Below are positions 8,122-14,944 of a stretch of 34,524 nucleotides of DNA, one piece after another. Position numbers and translations under genes: made by a program. Position 1 is the stretch's first letter; the number at the start of each line of letters is the position of its first letter. Below the pieces are notes generated by a model. It ran no database searches. It saw only the letters and a list, made by a program, of their open reading frames with translations, and was not told where the DNA came from. The DNA comes from JANRJY01 sp033763735 (lineage in GTDB: Bacteria; Bacteroidota; Bacteroidia; Cytophagales; UBA9547): assembly GCA_033763735.1 (NCBI GenBank), contig JANRJY010000077.1, forward strand, positions 1-34,524. The letters are read 5' to 3'.

Positions 8122-10728
8122 TTACAAATTTATACCTAAGTCTATACCTAAACCCAAATCAGGCCATATGCCCATTCCTTTCGATCCGGAGCTTTTTGAA
8201 GAACCACTCCGTTTAGCATAAGCAACGTTATACAATTTATTTTTTTGAATTTCAAATACATAAATTTTTTCGTCTTCTTTTTTTACATTAATTAGGGTGC
8301 CATTATCAAAAACTTTAATTGGTGTTTCTGAATATATTTTACAAGTTTGGTCTGATTTTGAAAAAAGTGAAACATATACTTTGGCATTACTCCATTCAAT
8401 TGTACCTGTATAACCACCTCTAGCCACAAATCCCTTTAAGTTACCCACTTCCCAATTTGCCGGCAAAGCAGGAGCGAATTTCAAAAATCCTTCATGCGAC
8501 TGTACAAGCATTTCTGTAACTGCTGTAGTGAATCCCATACTTCCATCAATTGCAAAAGGAGGAGAGCTGCTTAATAAGTTTGTTGAAATTGAATTTTGAA
8601 CATGTTTGAGCAAATTAGCATCAGCTGCCTCCGCATTTCCTAAACGTGCATACCATATAGAAGCTAAAGAATATGTATAGCTTGATTGTTTGGTTAAACT
8701 TAAAGTAGATTTTAATAAGGATTCTGCTGCTTTAGCAAGTTCAGGTGTTTTGGATGCACTTATTTGATTAGAAGGGAATAAACCATATAATTGTGGAATG
8801 CTCGACTTCAATTCATCAGCTTCTTTGAGACTTGCAACCCATTCGGGCAAAGTTGTAGATTTGGTATCAACTAAGGCCAAACGTGTAAGTGCATCAGAAG
8901 CTCTTGCTCTTAATTGAGGTTCAAATTTATAATTTTTTGAAGAAAGTTCATCTATAGTTGAAACTGCTATTGTAAGGATATCTTTTGCCAACATTTGGTC
9001 GATTGTAGATGCGTATCCTACCGATATATTAGTTCCATCCGAATGAACAAATGAGTTTCCATTTGATAATGAAGGGTTAATAACAAGTTTACCTTCCAAT
9101 GGTTTGCCTGAAGGTACTTCTTGTAGGTTATTCAATATGAATTCTGCGCTTCCTTTAACTATTGGTAAAACTTTGTTTTTCAAAAATTCTTTGTCTCTGT
9201 TAAACAAATATGTATCATAATACATAGCAGCTAACCAAACGCCTCCGGTGTGTGCAATCGACTGAGTTTGATGTAAAGTAGGATAATCATTTCCAAATAT
9301 ACTTACATAATCATGTGCTACCCACCCCTTTGTACCATACATAGATGTTGCCGCATCGGCTCCAAAAATAGCGCAAGTGTCAACTAATTTAAATAATGGG
9401 GATTTTAGTTCGCTCAACCCGGTAATATCAGCAAATGAATATATTAACGGCAATGACCATGCAGTTTTGTATCCACTTCCGTTGAGAGGCGTAAGGTGTT
9501 CGTTCCAAAGTCCTTGCATATTAGCAGGATAGCTTTTGGGTCGTGAAGAACTTATAAGTAAGTATCTTCCGTATTGAAATAACAATTCAGTAAGATAATT
9601 GTCTTCAACACCACTTTTAACTTTTTCAACACGCTTATCTGTAGGAATATCATAAGCCTTGTCAACAAAATTTAAGTTAAGTTCTAAAGTATTAAAAATA
9701 TTTTTATAAGATGCTATATGGTCGGCCCTTAACTGATCGTATGGTTTTGACATTGCTGCCAATAGCATTTGTTTAGCAGCAACAGCATGTTCTTTATATT
9801 CATAATTGGTAGCTGCTGATATGTATAGGGTAATTTCATCCACATTCTGACACACTAATTGCTTTGTGCCATTTCTAACAGTTCCTCCGGAATATGAAGC
9901 TTTTACTTGTGTTTCAAATAATAACCCATTTTCAGCTACGGAACCTCGTTGAATTAATAAAGTGGAGTCAAAAGGGCTTCTAAAAGTTTCGGCCCCTGCT
10001 TCACGCATTAAAGAAACTTTTGCGTTAATACCACCAGGTTTATCACTTTTCAATTTAACAACAATCACATTGTCCGTATAACTTGCAAACACCTCACGGG
10101 TTATTAGTTTATCTCCTATCCTGAAATGCACGGTTGCAATTGCCGAATCAATATGAAGATCACGATAATAATCAGAAACGGGAGTATCATAGTTCATATC
10201 GGTTAATTCAATGTACAAATCGGCAAGAGGTTGATATGAAGCTAATTGATCAATGGTTCCTGTAAGTTTTGATTCAGCTGTCGAGGCTGCTTCAGCGTAC
10301 TTTTCATCAAAAATCATTTTCCTAATTTCCGACAACACTGCAGGTAATTCAGGGTCTGTTTTTTTAATATTTTTACCTTTCCAAAGGGTGCTTTCGTTTA
10401 ATTGAATGCGTTCTCTTTTGGTACCTCCAAAAACCATAGCCCCAAGTCGTCCATTTCCAATAGGTAATGCTTCATCCCAACCTTTACCTTCCGCATCACC
10501 ATGAATATTGGTAGATCCATTGTGAATGTAAGGCAATGTATCATGTTGATGAGCGGGTTGTAAAAACCAGATTACCAAAGGAGTGGTATGTACACTAGTG
10601 TCTCTATCTTGCTTTGAAGAAACCGTTTTGTTTTCATTTATACTGGTCTCTTTAGTTGCCTTATTACAGCTAATAGTTACTATAGCTAAAGTAACAAATG
10701 AAAATAAGTAAGATTTAAAAAAGTTCAT
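8122..10728 (-). CDS. GH95-family lipoprotein with degenerate catalytic site
   Basis: The fold is that of glycoside hydrolase family 95 (alpha-L-fucosidase / L-galactosidase). From the ATG at 10728 it has 868 residues and a lipoprotein signal peptide with lipobox TISC (Cys21). The N-terminal GH65N_2-type domain is well kept (EALPIGNGRLGAMVFGG, RIQLNESTLWKG), as are PANMQGLWNE and the C-terminal QSHEG, PALPANWE and ARGGY stretches. The residues that do chemistry in this family are replaced. The NxN of the NINTEMNYW motif is AWS here (423-425). PSTSPEN with the general-acid Glu is PSLSNGN (Gly557). The HHNTD motif is HDYVS, and HRHxSH is lost. Only the Asp in IDGxxG (Asp728) remains. It is probably a pseudoenzyme or binding protein, or an enzyme of altered specificity. 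Starts at 10740 and 10767 are also open. A Ser/Gly-rich C-terminal tail is unusual. Confidence 0.85.
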   Translation of the reverse strand: MNFFKSYLFSFVTLAIVTISCNKATKETSINENKTVSSKQDRDTSVHTTPLVIWFLQPAHQHDTLPYIHNGSTNIHGDAEGKGWDEALPIGNGRLGAMVFGGTKRERIQLNESTLWKGKNIKKTDPELPAVLSEIRKMIFDEKYAEAASTAESKLTGTIDQLASYQPLADLYIELTDMNYDTPVSDYYRDLHIDSAIATVHFRIGDKLITREVFASYTDNVIVVKLKSDKPGGINAKVSLMREAGAETFRSPFDSTLLIQRGSVAENGLLFETQVKASYSGGTVRNGTKQLVCQNVDEITLYISAATNYEYKEHAVAAKQMLLAAMSKPYDQLRADHIASYKNIFNTLELNLNFVDKAYDIPTDKRVEKVKSGVEDNYLTELLFQYGRYLLISSSRPKSYPANMQGLWNEHLTPLNGSGYKTAWSLPLIYSFADITGLSELKSPLFKLVDTCAIFGADAATSMYGTKGWVAHDYVSIFGNDYPTLHQTQSIAHTGGVWLAAMYYDTYLFNRDKEFLKNKVLPIVKGSAEFILNNLQEVPSGKPLEGKLVINPSLSNGNSFVHSDGTNISVGYASTIDQMLAKDILTIAVSTIDELSSKNYKFEPQLRARASDALTRLALVDTKSTTLPEWVASLKEADELKSSIPQLYGLFPSNQISASKTPELAKAAESLLKSTLSLTKQSSYTYSLASIWYARLGNAEAADANLLKHVQNSISTNLLSSSPPFAIDGSMGFTTAVTEMLVQSHEGFLKFAPALPANWEVGNLKGFVARGGYTGTIEWSNAKVYVSLFSKSDQTCKIYSETPIKVFDNGTLINVKKEDEKIYVFEIQKNKLYNVAYAKRSGSSKSSGSKGMGIWPDLGLGIDLGINL

Positions 10729-10777
10729 GTTCAGATTCATATTTTGCGAAAATTTATAACATTTCAAACTAATATAC

Positions 10778-10785
10778 CAAATCTA
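10778..10785 (-). promoter_or_regulatory. Putative -7 element (TAGATTTG on minus strand) for the GH95 gene
   Basis: The minus strand reads TAGATTTG, an exact TAnnTTTG match, 50 bases before the preferred start at 10728. It implies the GH95 gene can be transcribed separately from nuoIJK and argues against the furthest upstream start (10767), which would lie almost on the transcription start. No -33 TTTG at the right spacing is seen. Confidence 0.4.
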
Positions 10786-10852
10786 GCACTTTATGTTTCA
10801 ATTAATTATTTGCTATATTAATGTAACTGCCTCATTATTAATTTTTTACTCA

Positions 10853-11155
10853 TTAACCTTTAAGTGAAGTTATTTTTTCAGTAGAAATAGATTGATAATA
10901 TTTGTTTACATTAATTATAATCGCCAATACTAAGGCTGTTTCGCAAGCTGCAATCAATAAATTAAATAAAACAAAAATTTGTCCTTGTAATTGAGGATTA
11001 AATTTTGAAAATACGATCAAATTCAGATTTGCCGCATTTAACATTAACTCAATCCCAATTAATATGAATATGAAATTATTTTTGGCCAAAACCAAATACA
11101 CTCCGATTGAAAAAAGAAAAGCAGAAGTCAATAAAAATAGAATCAACTGACTCAT
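10853..11155 (-). CDS. nuoK: NADH-quinone oxidoreductase subunit K
   Basis: A 100-residue, three-helix membrane subunit of complex I (MrpC-like). The family pattern is intact: the GVYLVLAKNNFIFILIGIELMLNAANLNLI stretch contains the conserved membrane Glu in GIELMLNAAN, and LFNLLIAACETALVLAIIIN contains the second conserved Glu in AACETALVLAI. Length matches the family. Its start overlaps the nuoJ stop by 4 bases (ATGA), so translation is coupled. nuoL would normally follow, but the next gene on this strand is the GH95 lipoprotein. Confidence 0.96.
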   Translation of the reverse strand: MSQLILFLLTSAFLFSIGVYLVLAKNNFIFILIGIELMLNAANLNLIVFSKFNPQLQGQIFVLFNLLIAACETALVLAIIINVNKYYQSISTEKITSLKG

Positions 11156-11685
11156 AATATTTTGTGGCGATAATTTTGTGAAATAAAAGCAGCTCCAATA
11201 AGTGCAAATAGTAAAAGAATTCCGGAAACTTCAAATGGAACGATGTATTCAGTTAGCATTACAAAAGCCAATGATTTTACATTCGAATTTGTAGTTGGAG
11301 CAGAAACACTACTCAGTTGAAAATGTAAAAACATTTCATCAAACCTAATTTTAAATAAGGTAATAGAGATTAATACGAATATGATAATACTTGTTGAAAG
11401 TAACGTTATATTAAGAAGAATATGCTTGTCTTTTAATAAAATATCGTCCATTCTTGACAACATAATCCCAAAAAGAATAATTATTAGGACACCACCAATA
11501 TAAATAAGGATATGTGAAATGGCAGCGAATTCAGCATTATTTATAATGTACAACATTGCCAAACAAAGAAGTATACATAAAAAAAGCAATGCCGCATGCA
11601 TTAAGTTTTTAACCAAACATAATGAGATACCTGATACAAATATCAAAAATACAACCAAATAAGTTATATATATGCTAATTTCCAT
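11152..11685 (-). CDS. nuoJ: NADH-quinone oxidoreductase subunit J
   Basis: A 177-residue membrane subunit of complex I. It has five hydrophobic helices, and the conserved core is visible as LVKNLMHAALLFLCILLCLAMLYIINNAEFAAISHILIYIGGVLIIILFGIML, with the family's NAEFxAxxxxLIYxGGVxxLxLF pattern. The fifth helix is near the C-terminus (VSGILLLFALIGAAFI). Its start overlaps the nuoI stop by 11 bases and its stop overlaps nuoK by 4, so the three genes form one tightly coupled unit. Confidence 0.95.
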   Translation of the reverse strand: MEISIYITYLVVFLIFVSGISLCLVKNLMHAALLFLCILLCLAMLYIINNAEFAAISHILIYIGGVLIIILFGIMLSRMDDILLKDKHILLNITLLSTSIIIFVLISITLFKIRFDEMFLHFQLSSVSAPTTNSNVKSLAFVMLTEYIVPFEVSGILLLFALIGAAFISQNYRHKIL

Positions 11686-12526
11686 CGGGATTCGGTTTTT
11701 TGAAAACAGGTTTTATCACAGGTTTAATTCCGGTTGGTTTGGGTACAGACTTTACTTCTTCCTCTTCATTTACAGTTTTAACAATAGTTGAAGGTTTGAT
11801 TATTGGCTTAAAAACTGGCTTTGGGGCTGCTGTTTTGGCTGGTTCTTCAGCAATTGAATTTTCGTTAGTTTCATTTTTTACAATATTTGAGGTCTTTATT
11901 ACAGGTTTGAATGCCGGCTTAGGAACTTGAGGTGTTGTTGATTCTGACTTTTCTGATTGCTCTTTTTTAAATGCTTCCTTTTCGAGCATATATTGTTCAT
12001 ATAATTTTTTCTTTTCAATAGCTTGTTCAGGACTTAAATCGGTAAATGAGAAATTCATTTCACGAATATCTTTTACACTAAAATCATATTCATTAGTCAT
12101 TGTGAGGCATTCTGTAGGGCACACCGAAGTGCATAATCCACAAAAACAACACTTTGCCATATCAATATCAAAAGTGGAGGCATATAGTCGTTTTACGGAT
12201 CCATCAGATGTTATACCAATAGGTTCCGGTGATTTTATTGTTTCAATTGCTATACATTGAACTGGGCATATTACGGCACACTTATCGCAAACAATACAAT
12301 CATCTATCTCATTATGAAGCTTGTATCTGCCATGATCGGGAACGGGAATAGATTCGTAAGGATAGGTTAATGTTACAAGTCCATTATGTTGAGAGAAATA
12401 ATTGTGATTTTGGACACCAATAGGTGCATACCTGTGATTTGCATTTCTTAAATGAGACAAGGTCAACTTCAAGCCTTTGTAAAGCGTGTGAAAAACCAAA
12501 AATATCTGTTTGAAATAAGCAGTCAT
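11675..12526 (-). CDS. nuoI: NADH-quinone oxidoreductase subunit I with a repetitive Pro/Lys-rich C-terminal extension
   Basis: The peripheral-arm subunit of complex I that carries clusters N6a and N6b. From the ATG at 12526 it has 283 residues, against about 160-190 in most NuoI. The N-terminal amphipathic helix region (LYKGLKLTLSHL) is followed by two 4Fe-4S motifs, CIVCDKCAVICP and CCFCGLCTSVCP, between about 77 and 137. The NuoI core ends near residue 175. After a charged helix, about 80 residues hold three copies of a Pro/Lys repeat (PKPAFKPVIK, PKPVFKPIIK, PKPTGIKPVIK), ending at the stop. An in-frame TTG at 12535 is less likely than the ATG at 12526. nuoH is not upstream: the neighbour is an unrelated hydrolase gene 192 bases away. 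Confidence 0.93.
   Translation of the reverse strand: MTAYFKQIFLVFHTLYKGLKLTLSHLRNANHRYAPIGVQNHNYFSQHNGLVTLTYPYESIPVPDHGRYKLHNEIDDCIVCDKCAVICPVQCIAIETIKSPEPIGITSDGSVKRLYASTFDIDMAKCCFCGLCTSVCPTECLTMTNEYDFSVKDIREMNFSFTDLSPEQAIEKKKLYEQYMLEKEAFKKEQSEKSESTTPQVPKPAFKPVIKTSNIVKNETNENSIAEEPAKTAAPKPVFKPIIKPSTIVKTVNEEEEVKSVPKPTGIKPVIKPVFKKPNPDGN
11696..11923 (-). repeat. Three-copy Pro/Lys repeat in the NuoI C-terminal tail
   Basis: Residues about 202-217 (PKPAFKPVIKTSNIVK), 235-250 (PKPVFKPIIKPSTIVK) and 262-277 (PKPTGIKPVIKPVFKK) of NuoI are copies of one unit, separated by acidic or Ala-rich linkers. At DNA level the copies are diverged, so this is an old expansion rather than a recent slippage product. 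Confidence 0.85.
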
Positions 12527-12605
12527 AGGATACAAATATAACCGAGAAATTATTACAATAGATTAATTTTGAAAGGAGAAACTTGATTGAGCGGTAATTT
12601 TTTGT

Positions 12606-12708
12606 AAATTCTAAATCCTAACTTCGAAATCCTAAACAAAATCAAAAATGTAAAAATTAAGTTATATGAATATTAGTGAATTGTAGCGTTTGGATTCGTT
12701 TAGAATTT
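12606..12708. repeat. Long-range imperfect inverted repeat in the nuoI/hydrolase gap
   Basis: AAATTCTAAA at 12606-12615 pairs exactly with TTTAGAATTT at 12699-12708. The next bases pair imperfectly (CGAAATCCTAAAC on the left against CGTTTGGATTCG on the right) if a 9-base bulge is allowed. It lies between the 3' end of the YheT-type gene and the nuoI start, so it could be part of a 3' structure, a leader structure or a worn-down small mobile element. Nothing else is recognisable in 12527-12718. Confidence 0.4.
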
Positions 12709-12718
12709 TGCATTTAAA

Positions 12719-13684
12719 CTACTGTTTTAAATCAGTAGAGTGGTAAAAACTAGCAATTCTTCTTATTAAATAATCATTTTTATTCCTATTAAACCCAACA
12801 TGTCCGCCTGAAATTGTTTGCTCAAAAAAGAAAAAATCAGAAGTTCTTGCAATTTCAATTGGAAAACAATCTTTTGACAAAAAAGGGTCGTTTTCTGCAT
12901 TAATTAAAAGCGTTGGTAACCAAATATTATTTAGAAAATAAAAACTACTACTTTTTTGGTAATAATCTTTGGCACTTTCAAATCCAAAAGAAGGGGCAGT
13001 GTAAGCGTCATCAAATGATTCAAAATCAGATGATTTCATTAATCTTCTGAAATCAAACCAATCCGGATATATATGCTTTTTTTGAATAATTTTTCCTTTC
13101 ATACTTTTCAAAAATCTATTAAGATATATTTTGGTATCCCACTGAGCAAGTTTGATGGCCGATGAATATAACATTATGGGCACTGAAATTGCCACAGCAC
13201 TTTTAATTTGATTTGGAAAATTTTTTCCACTTTCTCCTAAGTATTTCAAAAGTACATTGCCACCCAAACTGAATCCGAGTAAATGAATGTTGTTATAACC
13301 CATATTTATTAAAAATTTCAGTACCGTTTCCAAATCCTCAGTAGCACCACTGTGGTATGACTTAAATAATCGGTTAATTTCGCCACTACATCCTCTGAAA
13401 TTAAACACAACAGATTCATAACCAAGCGTTTGCATTTGATTGGCAATTTCAATTATATATCCTGAGCTTGAACTTCCTTCCAAGCCGTGTAAGATTACGA
13501 TTAATGGTTTGTTTTGAGCATTTGCATTTGTAAAGTCCAAATCAATAAAATCACCATCGGGCAATTCAAGTCTTTTTCTAGTGTAATTTGGTTTGGGATT
13601 TGTTACTAAAAAAGGAATAATGGTTTGCCAATGCCCATTGTTGAATAAAAAAGGTTTTTTGTATTCGGTTTTTATCAATGGCAT
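12719..13684 (-). CDS. Alpha/beta hydrolase of the YheT (UPF0017/COG0429) family
   Basis: A 321-residue hydrolase. The N-terminal pattern of the family is present (PFLFNNGHWQTIIP, typical of YheT proteins), followed by the oxyanion region VILHGLEGSSSSGY and FNFRGCSG. The nucleophile elbow is GFSLGG (Ser139), with the acid in NAENDPFL (Asp266) and the His in SGGHVGF (His295), so the catalytic triad looks complete. The natural substrate is not established; members are thought to be esterases acting on lipids or acyl groups. It has no signal peptide. It is divergent from the MFS transporter, with two short palindromes in the 72-base gap. Confidence 0.9.
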   Translation of the reverse strand: MPLIKTEYKKPFLFNNGHWQTIIPFLVTNPKPNYTRKRLELPDGDFIDLDFTNANAQNKPLIVILHGLEGSSSSGYIIEIANQMQTLGYESVVFNFRGCSGEINRLFKSYHSGATEDLETVLKFLINMGYNNIHLLGFSLGGNVLLKYLGESGKNFPNQIKSAVAISVPIMLYSSAIKLAQWDTKIYLNRFLKSMKGKIIQKKHIYPDWFDFRRLMKSSDFESFDDAYTAPSFGFESAKDYYQKSSSFYFLNNIWLPTLLINAENDPFLSKDCFPIEIARTSDFFFFEQTISGGHVGFNRNKNDYLIRRIASFYHSTDLKQ

Positions 13685-13699
13685 GGAATTAAATTTATG

Positions 13700-13712
13700 T
13701 TAACAGTGTTAA
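13700..13712. promoter_or_regulatory. Palindrome TTAACA-G-TGTTAA in a divergent promoter region, possible operator
   Basis: A perfect 6-base inverted repeat around a single G, 15 bases upstream of the minus-strand hydrolase start. Size and position fit a dimeric repressor site, but no regulator gene is nearby and the site occurs once here. Confidence 0.35.
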
Positions 13713-13730
13713 AGGACAACTTATAATAAA

Positions 13731-13745
13731 TATCTTTCGAAGATA
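13731..13745. promoter_or_regulatory. Palindrome TATCTT-TCG-AAGATA in a divergent promoter region, possible operator
   Basis: A perfect 6-base inverted repeat with a 3-base centre, 11 bases upstream of the MFS start codon. It would lie in the mRNA leader or over the transcription start. It differs from the TTAACA palindrome 18 bases away, so the two are not copies of one site. Confidence 0.35.
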
Positions 13746-13756
13746 ATTCCTTTCCT

Positions 13757-14944
13757 ATGACTCAAAAAGAAAAAATTCTGTTGGCTATCATCGCTGCCAT
13801 TCAATTTGTACATATCGTTGACTTTATGATAATTATGCCATTAGGTCCACAGTTAATGCGCTTATTTGATATTGGTCCACGTGAATTTGGATTTTTAGTA
13901 TCGTCTTATACTTTTAGTGCAGGAATATCAGGCTTTTTAAGTGTTTTTTATGTAGATAAATTTGATCGCAAAAAAGTATTGATTGTAGCTTTTATTGGTT
14001 TTTGTATTGGTACATTTTTATGTGGAATGTCACCGGATTTTGGGCTATTGTTGGCTGCACGAATTGTAACCGGTGGTTTTGGAGGGTTGCTTAATGGCTT
14101 AATTTTGGCTATTATTGGTGATGCCATTCCTTTTGAAAGAAGGGGTATGGCGATGGGCATTACTATGACGGGTTTTTCGCTTGCCTCTGTTTTTGGAGTT
14201 CCGTTTGGATTGTATATTGCCAATATGTATGATTGGCATGCGCCATTTATCATACTCGCAGCAGTTTCATTGTTGGTTTTAGCTGCAATTATATTTTTTG
14301 TTCCTGCTTTTACCAAACACATGGAAAATCCGAGCAAATCCGGACCAATAAAGCATTTTATTGAAATTATTACTGACAAAAACAGCATTTTGGCGCTTCT
14401 GTTAATTTGTTTTTTGGTATTAGGTCAATTTACAGTAATACCTTTCATTAGTCCATATATGGTGTCGAATGTTGGTTTTAGCGAAAAAGACCTTACTTAT
14501 ATATACATTCTAGGAGGATTTGCTGCCATTTTCACAACCCCAATCATGGGTAAATTGGCTGATAAGTTTGGCAAACCTCTGATATTTACCATTTTCTGTT
14601 TGCTAACTATTATTCCTATATTGCTTATTACACACATGCCGAAAACGGAATTGTACTTGGCATTAATTGTAACTACCATATTTTTCATATTTATGGGAGG
14701 CCGAATGGGACCTGCTATGGCTATGATAACTGCAGCTGTGAAACCTCAAAACAGAGGTGCATTTATGGCACTCAACACTTCGGTGATGCAACTCACTTCT
14801 GCATTTGGTTCGTTTTTGGCAGGATTAATTGTGGTAAAAGCAGCCTCAGGCGAAATGCTCAATTATAACATTGTAGGCTACATTGCTGCTGTATTTGGCG
14901 TACTTGCAGTGTTTATTGGAAATGTTTTAAAGCCGGTAGATTAA
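13757..14944 (+). CDS. MFS transporter, DHA1-like drug or sugar efflux family
   Basis: A 395-residue inner-membrane transporter with about 12 hydrophobic helices in two halves joined by a polar loop near residue 190 (TKHMENPSKSGPIKHF). The MFS motif A is seen between helices 2 and 3 (YVDKFDRKKVL) and again, more typical, in the second half (GKLADKFGKPL). Helix 5 has the Gly-rich FSLASVFGVPFGLYIA pattern of drug/proton antiporters (motif C-like). The general look is that of AraJ/YdhP-type DHA1 proteins; the substrate cannot be told. The stop codon abuts the stop of the convergent GH125 gene without a spare base, and no terminator is present. Confidence 0.88.
   Translation: MTQKEKILLAIIAAIQFVHIVDFMIIMPLGPQLMRLFDIGPREFGFLVSSYTFSAGISGFLSVFYVDKFDRKKVLIVAFIGFCIGTFLCGMSPDFGLLLAARIVTGGFGGLLNGLILAIIGDAIPFERRGMAMGITMTGFSLASVFGVPFGLYIANMYDWHAPFIILAAVSLLVLAAIIFFVPAFTKHMENPSKSGPIKHFIEIITDKNSILALLLICFLVLGQFTVIPFISPYMVSNVGFSEKDLTYIYILGGFAAIFTTPIMGKLADKFGKPLIFTIFCLLTIIPILLITHMPKTELYLALIVTTIFFIFMGGRMGPAMAMITAAVKPQNRGAFMALNTSVMQLTSAFGSFLAGLIVVKAASGEMLNYNIVGYIAAVFGVLAVFIGNVLKPVD

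Noticed and set aside
11700..11930. Open frame on the plus strand opposite the NuoI tail, rich in Gly, Thr and Val
   Set aside because: It is the antisense of the Pro/Lys repeats of NuoI; the repetitive composition keeps the frame open. NuoI has the protein-family evidence.
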